Origin: Roseiarcus sp963765375
GTDB taxonomy: Bacteria; Pseudomonadota; Alphaproteobacteria; Rhizobiales; Beijerinckiaceae
Assembly: GCA_963765375.1 (NCBI GenBank)
Contig: CAVXVZ010000011.1
Span: 62,001-126,000, forward strand
Direction: 5' to 3'
Length of the DNA stretch: 64,000 bases
In this document: positions 26,312 through 35,148 of the stretch, piece by piece
How positions within the stretch are numbered: the first letter of the stretch is position 1
Layout of the letters: each line of letters begins with the position of its first letter
Made by a program: the position numbers and the translations under genes
The notes under the pieces: model-generated
What the model was told of the DNA's origin: nothing
Databases searched by the model: none
Seen by the model: only the letters and a program-made list of their open reading frames with translations

Positions 26312-27084
26312 TCATATCACGGCAAGCAGCCCGCCATCGACATAGATGACCTGTCCGTTCACATAGGCTGAGGCGGGCGAAGCGAGGAAGACGGCGACGC
26401 CGATGAGATCGTCCGGCTTGCCCCAGCGGCCGGAGGGCGTGCGGCCCTTGACCCACCCGTCGAATTTGGGGTCGGCGATCAGCGGCTTCGTCATTTCGGT
26501 GTCGATATAGCCGGGCCCTATGGCGTTGGCCTGGATGTCATGGGCCGCCCATTCCGCCGCCATTGCCCGAGTGAGCATCTTGACCCCGCCTTTTGCGGCC
26601 GTATAGGGGGCAATCGTCGCTCGGGCGACCTCGCTCGCGAGCGAGGCGACATTGATGATCTTGCCGCCGCGTCCGCGCGCGATCATCCGCCTCGCCGCCT
26701 CGCGGCCGACCTGGAACGAGCCGGTGAGGTGGGTCTCGACGACGCGGCGCCATTCGTCGGTCTTGAGGTCGAGCATCGGCTTCCTGAGCTGGAACCCGGC
26801 GTTGTTGACAAGGATGTCGATCTCGACCCCCGAGGCGTCGAAATGGTCGAAGGCGGCGAGAACCGAGGCTTCGTCGGCGACGTCGAACGCCCGCGCGAGC
26901 GGGCGCCCCCGTCCGCCTCGAACGACTTGGCGACCGCCGCGAGCTTGCGCTCGTCGCGGCCGTTGAGGACGATCGCGGCCCCGGCCGCGGCGAGGCCGCG
27001 CGCCATCGCGAGGCCGAGACCGTCCGAGGAGCCGGTCACGAGCGCCGTCTTGCCGGCGAGGTCGAAGAGGTGGGATACGCTCAC
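26312..27084 (-). pseudogene. SDR-family oxidoreductase (gluconate 5-dehydrogenase-like), frameshifted
   Basis: A short-chain dehydrogenase split into two frames. The N-terminal frame (from 27084) has the NAD(P)-binding LVTGSSDGLGLAMA motif. The C-terminal frame (ending at 26312) has the catalytic YTAAK, the family GPGYIDTEM and the C-terminal NGQVIYVDGG. The break falls at a run of five C (plus strand) at 26906-26910. One more base there gives a continuous 250-residue SDR (FEADGG-RPLARAFDVADE). The sequence resembles gluconate 5-dehydrogenases and related sugar-acid reductases. It may be a pseudogene or a homopolymer error. Confidence 0.8.
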
Positions 27085-27093
27085 CTTAAGGCC

Positions 27094-27873
27094 TCACAGG
27101 GCGAGGTCGAGGCGGATCGGCGTGTGGTCGGAGGCTTTGTCCCGGCCGCGCATGTCCTTGTCGATGGCGACGGAGCGCAGCCGGTCGGCGGCCTCTGGCG
27201 AGAGAAGCAGGTGATCGATGCGGATGCCGTTGTTCTTCTGCCACCCGCCCGCCTGATAGTCCCAGAACGTGTACAGGCCCCCGGCGTCCGTGGTCGCGCG
27301 CAAGGCGTCGGTCAGGCCGAGCGCCATCAGCTCGCGGTATCTCGTCCGCGTCTGGGGCAGGAACAGCGCGTCGTTGACCCAGAGTTCCGGACGGGCGGCG
27401 TCGCGCGGCTCCGGAATGACATTGAAATCGCCGGCGAGCACCAGCGGCTCCTCATAGTGCGTGAGCGTGCGGGTATGGGCGATGAGCCGCTCCATGAAGG
27501 CGAGCTTATAGGGGTATTTCTCCGAATCCACCGGATTGCCGTTCGGCAGATAGACGCTCGCCACCCGCACGACGCCGTCGCCGGCCGGGATCACCGCTTC
27601 GAGATAACGCGACTGGGGGTCGTTCTCGTCGCCCGGCAGCCCGCGGGCGACCTCGAACGGCCGCTTGGAGAGAACGGCGACGCCGTTGAACGTCTTCTGG
27701 CCATGGGTTTCGATATTGTAGCCAAGCTCCTCGATCTCCATCCGCGGGAACTGGTCGTCGAGACACTTGATCTCCTGGAGGCAGAGCGCGTCGGGACTGA
27801 CCTCCTTCAAATAGTCGAGGAGGTGGGGAAGCCTCTGGCGGACCGAGTTGACATTCCAGCTGGCGATGCGCAA
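27094..27873 (-). CDS. xthA: exodeoxyribonuclease III
   Basis: A 259-residue member of the endonuclease/exonuclease/phosphatase superfamily, acting on abasic sites and 3' ends in base-excision repair. The metal-binding Glu is in LQEIKCLD. The GDFNVIPEPRD motif carries the catalytic Asp-Asn pair, and the C-terminal SDHTPIRLDL supplies the catalytic Asp-His. Length is normal. It precedes the SDR gene by 9 bases on the same strand. Confidence 0.94.
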   Translation of the reverse strand: MRIASWNVNSVRQRLPHLLDYLKEVSPDALCLQEIKCLDDQFPRMEIEELGYNIETHGQKTFNGVAVLSKRPFEVARGLPGDENDPQSRYLEAVIPAGDGVVRVASVYLPNGNPVDSEKYPYKLAFMERLIAHTRTLTHYEEPLVLAGDFNVIPEPRDAARPELWVNDALFLPQTRTRYRELMALGLTDALRATTDAGGLYTFWDYQAGGWQKNNGIRIDHLLLSPEAADRLRSVAIDKDMRGRDKASDHTPIRLDLAL

Positions 27874-27951
27874 GCGCGGGACTCCTTGGGCTTACGGATC
27901 AAGGCTTAGGGCGCCGCGACAGCGCGGAAAAGAGGCCTCGAAGGATTTGAG

Positions 27952-28911
27952 ATGCTCGGGCGATTGAAATGGTCAGGCAAGCGCAAGGCGGCCTCGGCGC
28001 CGGCGCCGGCCGGCGGCGACAGGCTGGCGATTCCGGCGCCGGAATTCGACGAGGAGGCCTATCTCCGGTCCAATCCGGACATTGCGGCGAGAGTCGAGGC
28101 GACGCCCGGCCTGAGCGGCTGGCGCTACTTTGTCGCCGAGGGGTGGCTGGAGAACCGGACCGGAGTCCCGCGATCGGTCTATGAGGATGTCCGCCGGCAG
28201 CGGAATTATGAAGTCGATCATAACCTTCCGCCCGCTTTCCTAAGGAAGAGGATTCATGGGGCGGACGATGTGGACAGCTTTGAGCAGGCCGGGCGCGCAA
28301 TTGCTTCGAACGTATTCGAATATTTGAGCCGAACCAAGGCGTCCGGGCCCGAGCTTCGTGTGCTTGATCTCGGCGTCGGATGCGGGCGGGTGTTGACTCC
28401 GCTGCAGGACCTCGCCCGAGAGTCTTCGCCTCGGCCGGAGACGATCCAATGGTACGGATCCGACATCGACCGCCAGGCGATCGACTGGTGCCGAACGTAT
28501 CTGGGCTCGCGGGGGGAATTCGCCGTCAACGAGACCATGCCGCCCTTGCCGTTCGCCGACCGCTTCTTCGATTTCGTCTATTCGATCTCGATCTTCACCC
28601 ATCTTCCCGAGGCGATGCAATTCGCCTGGCTTCAGGAGATCAACCGGGTTCTCAAGCCCGGCGGCGCGGCGGCCATCTCGACCCGCTCCTTCGGACCGCC
28701 GCGCAAGCCCAAGGAGGAAAGGCAGATCGCCCGCGGCTTCCATTACGGGATCGGCAAGGGAACCGAAGGCCTGCCCGACTTCTACCAGACTTCGTACCAT
28801 ACCCGCGAGTACATCGAGCGGGAATGGGCGAAGTATCTTTCAGTCGAGGCGTTTATCGAACGGGGCGTCAACACCCATCAGAATCTTGTCTTGTGTCGGC
28901 GGCTCGCGTGA
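27952..28911 (+). CDS. class I SAM-dependent methyltransferase
   Basis: A 319-residue protein with a Rossmann methyltransferase domain in the second half: motif I LRVLDLGVGCGRVL, an acidic WYGSDIDRQAI strand, and the post-motif LPFADRFFDFVYSISIFTHLPE. The first 100 residues (FDEEAYLRSNPDIAARV) resemble the short helical modules found next to glycosyltransferase and methyltransferase domains in surface-polysaccharide enzymes. The target is unknown. It is divergent from xthA. Confidence 0.78.
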   Translation: MLGRLKWSGKRKAASAPAPAGGDRLAIPAPEFDEEAYLRSNPDIAARVEATPGLSGWRYFVAEGWLENRTGVPRSVYEDVRRQRNYEVDHNLPPAFLRKRIHGADDVDSFEQAGRAIASNVFEYLSRTKASGPELRVLDLGVGCGRVLTPLQDLARESSPRPETIQWYGSDIDRQAIDWCRTYLGSRGEFAVNETMPPLPFADRFFDFVYSISIFTHLPEAMQFAWLQEINRVLKPGGAAAISTRSFGPPRKPKEERQIARGFHYGIGKGTEGLPDFYQTSYHTREYIEREWAKYLSVEAFIERGVNTHQNLVLCRRLA

Positions 28912-29000
28912 CATGCAAGCGCGCTTTGCGCCCAACGCCTACGCCGAGGTTTGTGAGGGCTGCTCAGCTATTCATTCCAGCCAGGAGGGTCGTTTCGGAG

Positions 29001-29363
29001 TCATGATCGAGCCAAGCTCAGCCGTACGGCAATTTCGTGCAGTCTCTTGTCATATGTCCACAAGCGGGCTCGGTCGGTGAGGCTGACCGCGGCGAGGAGA
29101 TGGCCATCGACGTATCCGACTGAACGTCCATAAAGCGCGCGCCTGTCGATGAAGCGCAAAACTTCGGCGTCGGTCGCGACTTTGGCGCCTGGAAGGAGGG
29201 ACAGCGCCGTCAACGCGAGGTCGCGCTGGCGGAGATTGCTCAGAGAGATTTCGCCGATCACGAATGGATGGGCCAGAACCTCGCCCCGATCGAGCAATCG
29301 AGCCAGCGTCTCGTTGCCCGCTCGCAGGTGATCGACCCAGACCGACGTATCGACGAGGATCAC
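29001..29363 (-). CDS. vapC: VapC-family PIN-domain ribonuclease toxin
   Basis: A 120-residue PIN nuclease. The acidic active-site residues are D5 (LVDTSVWVDH), E38, D86 and D105. VapC toxins cleave tRNA or rRNA and are neutralised by VapB. The start overlaps the natural end of vapB (29360), the usual coupled arrangement. The toxin frame is intact while the antitoxin frame is broken, which is unexpected for a functional pair. Confidence 0.9.
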   Translation of the reverse strand: MILVDTSVWVDHLRAGNETLARLLDRGEVLAHPFVIGEISLSNLRQRDLALTALSLLPGAKVATDAEVLRFIDRRALYGRSVGYVDGHLLAAVSLTDRARLWTYDKRLHEIAVRLSLARS

Positions 29364-29556
29364 GGATCGGCTGGCCGACGGCGCCGCGGCGCTTTGAGGT
29401 CAGGCTCGCTGCCCCCGAGACGGGCCAGCGTCGGGCGCTTTCCCGCTCGATCAGGGCCTTGAGCGCCTCGCGCACCAGGGCCGACTTCTCCTTGAGCCCG
29501 GTCAATCCTTGGGCTTGAGCCACAAGCTCGTCGTCGAGCGCCATAGTCGTGCGCAT
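29360..29556 (-). pseudogene. vapB: VapB-type antitoxin with a one-base deletion
   Basis: The first 43 codons (MRTTMALDDELVAQAQ...IERESARR) are a VapB antitoxin with a ribbon-helix-helix start. The C-terminal toxin-binding part (LARLGGSEPDLKAPRRRRP) is in the next frame and ends exactly where vapC begins. One extra base near 29427-29431 restores a 65-codon gene of normal length. As written, translation runs on into the vapC region in a wrong frame. It may be a real mutation or a sequence error. Confidence 0.8.
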
Positions 29557-29719
29557 CAAGCCGACCTCCAATCGAGGCGCCAGTATGGACATCAGATGAT
29601 GTCTTTTCAAGTGCATCCAACCGCGCCGCCGCGAGCGTCCGGTCGCGAAGGCTTCGCTCGGCGGGCGCCCTGTGCTATGGGCTGCCAATCGACGCGGGTT
29701 CGACTTCGCAAGGGCGGGC

Positions 29720-31462
29720 ATGCCTCAGCGCAAATTCACGATCGTTCTGATCAAGCCGTCGCACTATGACGATGACGGCTACGTCATCCAATGGCGGCGC
29801 TCGACCATCCCGTCCAACAGCCTGGCCAGCGTCTATGGCCTCCTTCACGAATGCGCGGAAGCGCGCGTTCTCGGTCCAGACGTCGAGATCGAGATCGAGA
29901 TCTACGACGAGTGCAACACGATCGTCGACATTCCCGGCGTTTCGACGCGCATCCTCGCCGATCAAGGAATGGTTGCGCTGGTCGGGGTGCAATCGAATCA
30001 GTTTCCACGCGCGCTCGACATCGGGCGCGAGTTTCGCAAAGCGGGCGTGACCGTCGCCGTCGGCGGCTTTCATGTCTCGGGATGCATCGCCATGCTGCCC
30101 GAATTGCCGCCCGAGCTGAAGGAAGCCCAGGCGCTGGGGATCATCCTCTATGCCGGGGAGGGCGAGGGGCGGCTGGCGGATTTCCTCCGCGACATCCACG
30201 CCGGCCAAGCGAAGCCGGCGTACAATTACCTAAACGACATGCCGGACATGGCGGCGGCGGCGATCCCGGTCCTGCCGCGCCCGGTCGTGACCCGGGTCGC
30301 GGGCCACTACACGAGTTTCGACGCCGGCCGCGGCTGCCCGTTCCAGTGCAGCTTCTGCACCATCATCAACGTCCAGGGCCGCAAGTCGCGCTATCGCACC
30401 GCCGACGACGTCGAGGCGATCGTGCGCGCCAACGCCGCCCAGGACGTCACCCGCTTTTTCGTCACCGATGACAATTTCGCCCGCAACCGCAACTGGGAGC
30501 CGATCCTCGACCGTCTGATCGAGCTTCGCGAAAGACACGGCTTCAAGATCAGGCTCCTGCTGCAGGTCGACACGCTCTGCCACAAGATCCCGGGCTTCAT
30601 CGAGAAGGCGGCGCGGGCCGGCTGCAACGCCGTCTTCATCGGGCTCGAGAACATCAATCCGGAGTCGCTGATGGGCGCGAAGAAGCGCCAGAACAAGATC
30701 TGGGAATACCGCGACATGCTGCAGATGTGGCGCCGTGCGAAGGTCATGACCTGGGCCGGCTACATCCTCGGCTTTCCAACCGACACGCCGGAATTGATCG
30801 CCCGAGACATCGAGACCATCAAGCGCGAACTGCCGATCGACATCCTCGAGTTCTTCTTTCTCACTCCCTTGCCGGGCTCCGAGGACCACAAGGTCCTCCA
30901 TCTCAAAGGCGCGCGGATGGAAGAGGACATGAACAATTACGATCTCGAGCACGTCTGCGCCGACCACGCGATCATGTCGGCGGACGCATGGCGCGGCGTC
31001 TATCGCGACGCCTGGGCGCGCTACTATTCCGACGCCCATGTCGAGACGGTGCTGCGCCGGGCGGTGGCGAGCGGGATCAATCCGCGCAAGATCGTCGATG
31101 CGATGACGGTGTTCTCGGGATCATCGCGGATCGAGGGCGTGCATCCGCTGCAATTCGGCTATGTCCGGCGCAAGTTAAGGACCCAGCGCCGGCATGGCCG
31201 CAAGGTGGTCAACCCGCTGCTGTTTTATCCGTGGCGGGCGTGGGACTTCGCCCGGGTCGCCGGAAAATGGGCCGCTCTCGCCCTGCGCTACCGTTCGATT
31301 CTGCGCCGCGTGCTCGCCGATCCGAACCGCGCGGCCTACGTGGACGAGGCGCTGAAGCCCTCGGCCGAGGTCGACCACGCGCACGATTTCGTCGCCGGCT
31401 ACGCCGACAAGATTCCCGACACCTACGGCGCGCCGAAGCGCGAGGCCGCGGCGGCGGAGTAA
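29720..31462 (+). CDS. B12-binding-type radical SAM protein
   Basis: A 580-residue enzyme. The N-terminal Rossmann-like domain (1-160) has the fold expected of cobalamin-binding modules but not the DxHxxG motif. The radical SAM CxxxCxxC cluster motif is C206, C210 and C213 in GRGCPFQCSFC. The TIM-barrel core follows (VTDDNFARNRNWEPIL, FIGLENINPESL), then about 150 extra residues. It belongs to the BchE/HpnJ-like superfamily. The reaction is unknown: methyl transfer, ring formation or carbon-skeleton change are all possible. It stands alone in its strand context. Confidence 0.82.
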   Translation: MPQRKFTIVLIKPSHYDDDGYVIQWRRSTIPSNSLASVYGLLHECAEARVLGPDVEIEIEIYDECNTIVDIPGVSTRILADQGMVALVGVQSNQFPRALDIGREFRKAGVTVAVGGFHVSGCIAMLPELPPELKEAQALGIILYAGEGEGRLADFLRDIHAGQAKPAYNYLNDMPDMAAAAIPVLPRPVVTRVAGHYTSFDAGRGCPFQCSFCTIINVQGRKSRYRTADDVEAIVRANAAQDVTRFFVTDDNFARNRNWEPILDRLIELRERHGFKIRLLLQVDTLCHKIPGFIEKAARAGCNAVFIGLENINPESLMGAKKRQNKIWEYRDMLQMWRRAKVMTWAGYILGFPTDTPELIARDIETIKRELPIDILEFFFLTPLPGSEDHKVLHLKGARMEEDMNNYDLEHVCADHAIMSADAWRGVYRDAWARYYSDAHVETVLRRAVASGINPRKIVDAMTVFSGSSRIEGVHPLQFGYVRRKLRTQRRHGRKVVNPLLFYPWRAWDFARVAGKWAALALRYRSILRRVLADPNRAAYVDEALKPSAEVDHAHDFVAGYADKIPDTYGAPKREAAAAE

Positions 31463-31465
31463 GGT

Positions 31466-32023
31466 TTAAAGGCTAGGCGGGACGACTGGGATACTCGCCA
31501 CTTTGGGTCCAAACAAGAAGCCAGGAAACCTCACAAGCTTGGGTCCGAGCATCCGTCCTGCTGCGGGCGCCAGCCAGAGGGTCAAAAGCGTCGAGACGAT
31601 GATGACGCTTAATACGTTTGCTCCAAGCATGTAGCGGGGAGGCAGTTCCCAAAGTATCCAGTCCACAAGCGAATAAAACGAGACCCTGCAAAGCACATCG
31701 ATCACCATGAGAGAGAGAGCAAAAGCGATAAGCCTGGTTCTAATCGTGACTCTCGGAGAGCGCATGGCGATGGCCGCCACCGCGACAAGAAATATCGGGA
31801 CCAAGGGCCAGAAAAGCGCCGCCACAACCCTGTATAAAATCTTGATGAATGACTGATATCCGAAAACCTCGGGGTTCTCCCCGGTCGCGACCAAAGCGGT
31901 GCGGGCCTTGGTAATGCACGCCCCGATGGTTTCAGCCTCATTGAGGCAAGGCATGAGGATCGTGAGCTCAAGGTCGGGCGGCCGGACGGGCCGAACGTCG
32001 CTTTCCTCGACCAGGGAACTCAT
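31466..32023 (-). pseudogene. chimeric remnant: GT2 glycosyltransferase N-terminus joined to a membrane-protein tail
   Basis: The first 50 residues match the start of a family-2 glycosyltransferase (LTILMPCLNEAETIGACI) with the nucleotide-sugar entry motif. At about residue 50 (TGENPEVFGYQ) the sequence switches without the expected GT-A core to a hydrophobic tail with four predicted membrane helices. The reading frame is open but the combination is not a known family. It looks like an internal deletion that fused two parts of one or two genes. A GAGAG ribosome binding site is present. Confidence 0.55.
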
Positions 32024-32336
32024 ATTCAGCTCTCGCGCCGCCCGGATGCCCCGAAGGGCCGCGGTCAGGGTGATAAATCTCAATTGATCTTGACGCGCAA
32101 GGGAGGTTGACCGCGGCCGGCGACCGGAAAATGAGGCTCGCCGGGCGAGAACTGGCTCGCGCTTTGCCGATGATCTTCGACGAACGAAAAGATCATGGAC
32201 TAAGGTTCGGCGGAGGTTCTCCCGCGCCAGCCGCGATTTGCTTTGCCTCGAGCGGCGTCTCTGGATAGAGGGTTGAGGCGGCCGGGCGACGACGCGCCAT
32301 GCCGTTCGTCTGCCGAATTGGGCGCAGGAAGCGTCA
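32024..32336. other. intergenic region between divergent genes
   Basis: A 313-base stretch between the start of the chimeric remnant and the start of the methyltransferase at 32337. It holds only short frames without family signals. No clear promoter or palindrome was recognised. The base composition is somewhat lower in GC than the neighbouring core genes. Confidence 0.5.
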
Positions 32337-33095
32337 ATGACCGAGGCTTGGGAAAAATTCTTGGCCAACGTGAAGGGCGAAGGGCAGTCGTCCCCCGCGG
32401 CCTGGTCAGAGACTTACCGCACGGGTGATCATTGCGTGTGGGATCACGCGTCTCCATCGACAGAACTTGTAGGGTATATACTTGGGGCAAGGCTTCCCGC
32501 CGGCGCTCGAGCGCTTGACCTGGGATGCGGGACGGGAGCGGATGCGATCTTCCTCGCGAAGCAGAATTTTGAAGCGCATGGCGTCGATTTTTCCAAAGAG
32601 GCGCTCCGACTTGCTGAACAGCACGCCAGCGAACTGGGCGTATCCGTTGATTGGCGCGAATGTAGCGCTCTGAACACGCCCTTTGACGACGGCTATTTCG
32701 ACCTGATTGCCGACCGGGGCTGCTTTCACCACATAGCCGGACCGCGCCGGCGCGAATACGCCAGTGAAATTGCACGCATATTGAGACCAGGCGGCGTTCT
32801 GTTCCTGCGCGGTTGCCGGGCGTCTGACGACGGCCCATTTTTCCCAGTTGAGCACAATTCGATATTGGAGAGCTTTGACCAACAACTGTTCGAGATCGGC
32901 CCCGATACTCCGTTCTTTTATGCGGTCGATAGTGGCGGCATACCCGCGACAGCGGTCACGATCATGCGTCGTGATTTGAACGTAGCCCGCGGCAAGCGGC
33001 CTTTTTCATTTTTCAAAAGGCTGACAAAGCGGGCGCGGATGCTCTCGTCAAGAGAAGACCTTGAGGTAGGGCAAAAGTGTAGCGGAACCCGGTGA
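32337..33095 (+). CDS. class I SAM-dependent methyltransferase
   Basis: A 252-residue methyltransferase. Motif I is ALDLGCGTGADAIFLA, motif II is EAHGVDFSKEALRLA, and motif IV is FDLIADRGCFHHI, followed by ILRPGGVLFLRG. The pattern resembles small-molecule methyltransferases (TehB/UbiE-like), but the acceptor is not identifiable. The base composition is lower in GC than the surrounding genes, which may mean transfer. AGGAAG lies upstream of the ATG. Confidence 0.82.
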   Translation: MTEAWEKFLANVKGEGQSSPAAWSETYRTGDHCVWDHASPSTELVGYILGARLPAGARALDLGCGTGADAIFLAKQNFEAHGVDFSKEALRLAEQHASELGVSVDWRECSALNTPFDDGYFDLIADRGCFHHIAGPRRREYASEIARILRPGGVLFLRGCRASDDGPFFPVEHNSILESFDQQLFEIGPDTPFFYAVDSGGIPATAVTIMRRDLNVARGKRPFSFFKRLTKRARMLSSREDLEVGQKCSGTR

Positions 33096-33162
33096 AAATG
33101 GCCGCCTCCCACCCATCGGGATCCGGACTTGCACGTAACGCCTCGCAGGGCGCGCCGGTGCG

Positions 33163-34083
33163 TTACTGGTCGGCGGGTATGATGCCGAACACTTCCGAAT
33201 ACCGGCCTCCGCGGCCTTCGTCCCACTTCCTGTGCGCCCACATCCATTGCTCGGGCGCCTCGCGGATGAAGGCTTCGAACTGCTTCTGGAGCGCGGCGGT
33301 GGCGACGATGGCGTCGGCCTCGCGATCGTTGGTTTCGGGGACCGGGACGCGCGCCCCGCGGATCACGAAATGGACATTGGGGCGGCGGAAAGCGGCGCCG
33401 GCGTAGAGGGGAAGGCCGGTCGTGCGCGCGAGCAGGGCCGGGAAGACGGTCGAGCGCGCGAGAGCGCCGAAAAAAGGAACGGCCGCGCCGCGATCGTCGC
33501 GCAGATCGGCGAGGAAGGCGGGATAGCCGCCCTGCCTGGCGGTCTTGAGGAGCGTCCGGGCGGTGGCCGTGGTCCTAGGCAAGAGCCCGCCCTCATACAT
33601 GGGCTCGCGCAATTTGAGCGTCGCGGCGTCGACATAAGGGTTGCTCAACCGCTGATAGACCCCGGTGAACGGCGCGCCCATGAGCTTGCCGGCATAGGCG
33701 ACAAGCTCCCAGTTGCCGAGATGGAGGCCGCAGACGATGCACGGTCCGCCGCGGGCGATCTCGCGCAACTCCTCCATCGGCTCGTATGTGACCCGCCCCT
33801 CGGCGATGATCTCTTTGAGGAAGAAGCCTTCGGCGAAGGTGCGGCCGAGGTTCTCCCACATGTCGGCCGCGATTCGCTCGCGTTCCTCGAGCGGCATGTC
33901 GGGGAAGGCGAGGGCCAGATTGTCCAGCGCGCGCGTCTGGCGGCGGAGGCGCGGGGCGATCAGCCGCCACGCCATCCCGGATTCGCGCGAGGCGGCCTCG
34001 AGCGGACGGGTGGAAATCGCCGCCTGGATCAGCCGGAATCCGGCATATTCCAGCCGATAACGCAGTTCGGTGGGGAAGCTCAT
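33163..34083 (-). CDS. lysophospholipid/lipid A acyltransferase (LpxL/HtrB-like)
   Basis: A 306-residue inner-membrane acyltransferase of the LPLAT superfamily. The catalytic H-x4-E motif is H121 to E126 (HLGNWE). The substrate-binding block is DLRDDRGAAVPFFG, where LpxL usually has a related RDDR or QD segment. The family adds secondary acyl chains to lipid A from acyl-ACP. An N-terminal helix (about 8-25) is weakly hydrophobic. The start at 34083 (ATG) is preferred over the GTG three bases upstream. The exact acyl chain is not predictable. Confidence 0.84.
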   Translation of the reverse strand: MSFPTELRYRLEYAGFRLIQAAISTRPLEAASRESGMAWRLIAPRLRRQTRALDNLALAFPDMPLEERERIAADMWENLGRTFAEGFFLKEIIAEGRVTYEPMEELREIARGGPCIVCGLHLGNWELVAYAGKLMGAPFTGVYQRLSNPYVDAATLKLREPMYEGGLLPRTTATARTLLKTARQGGYPAFLADLRDDRGAAVPFFGALARSTVFPALLARTTGLPLYAGAAFRRPNVHFVIRGARVPVPETNDREADAIVATAALQKQFEAFIREAPEQWMWAHRKWDEGRGGRYSEVFGIIPADQ

Positions 34084-34255
34084 CACTCGGCCAGCAATCG
34101 GCGCATGGGCCGAAGGCGCCTGATTGCGCTGAGGGTCGTCGCCCTGTCAAGCCGAGCGGCCAAACGCCGCGGCGGGGGGAACCGGGCTTCCTTCGCCCGC
34201 TCCAATTCTCCATAATGGCGCCCTCGAACGAAAAGCGGATTGGAGCTTAGGCGCA

Positions 34256-35038
34256 ATGGAGAGAGCCGGGATCGGCGAAACGGCGGAGGCGGTGGCGACG
34301 CCCGCGCCGGATGGCGAATACGGAACGGTGCTCGAAAGCGCAACGAGCGCGATCCTCAACGCGCAGACGTTTCAGTCGCCTTACCCGCTCATTCTCTTTC
34401 GCAACTTTTTTCCGGGCGACTTTTACGCCCGTCTGTTGCGGCGCTTTCCCGAGGTCGACCAATTCGCGGGACTGAACGGAGACGGGACGCGGCGCGAGTA
34501 TGCCCTCTATGACGAGCGAAGCGACCCCGGCTCCGAGGAAGGCCGCGAGCTATGGGGGATCGTGCGGCGGGTGCTGTCGTCGCTGGAGATCGCCTCGGCG
34601 CTGAGGACGAAACTCGACGCGGGCTTCCGGATTCGCGCCAAGGGCAGCCGCGAGGGCTGGCCGGTGCCGATGTTTCCACGGCCCGTGCTCTATACCGACC
34701 TCGAGGGCTACGCGATCAAGCCCCATTCCGACACCCGCCGGAAGGTGCTGACGATGCAGATCTACCTGCCGGAGGATGAGACCCAGCGCGAGCTCGGCAC
34801 GACGATCTACAAGATTTCGCCGATGGGCGTCTTCGCCTGGAAGTCCTACGGCCTCGTCAAGGACAAGACCTTGCCCTTCCTGCCGAACACCGGCTACGCA
34901 TTCGTCGTCATCCACCCGGCCTATTCGCTGCTCAAATCGAGCTGGCACGGGCGGGAGGCGATATCGGTTCCGGTCGAGAAGCCGCGCCTTTCGATCCTCA
35001 ACACCTATTATCGCGAGCCCGAGAAGGCCGGCGCCTGA
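34256..35038 (+). CDS. 2-oxoglutarate/Fe(II) oxygenase-like protein
   Basis: A 260-residue protein with the facial-triad pattern of 2OG-Fe(II) oxygenases: H157-x-D159 in IKPHSDTRRK, a distal H231 in SSWHGRE, and R244 in EKPRLSI to bind 2-oxoglutarate. The double-stranded beta-helix would span 140-255. The N-terminal 110 residues (LILFRNFFPGDFYARLLRRFP) resemble prolyl-hydroxylase-like proteins linked to cell-surface modification. The substrate is unknown. It is divergent from the acyltransferase and lies 110 bases upstream of the trpB2 gene. Confidence 0.68.
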   Translation: MERAGIGETAEAVATPAPDGEYGTVLESATSAILNAQTFQSPYPLILFRNFFPGDFYARLLRRFPEVDQFAGLNGDGTRREYALYDERSDPGSEEGRELWGIVRRVLSSLEIASALRTKLDAGFRIRAKGSREGWPVPMFPRPVLYTDLEGYAIKPHSDTRRKVLTMQIYLPEDETQRELGTTIYKISPMGVFAWKSYGLVKDKTLPFLPNTGYAFVVIHPAYSLLKSSWHGREAISVPVEKPRLSILNTYYREPEKAGA

Positions 35039-35148
35039 GCGGCGGCGCCGGTCGCCGGCCGGCGTTCATGCGCCGGCCGATATTGTGCTAGAGCGTGACG
35101 GGATAATCATCGGCGCGAAGCCGCCACTGACATCTTCTGGGAGGAGCG

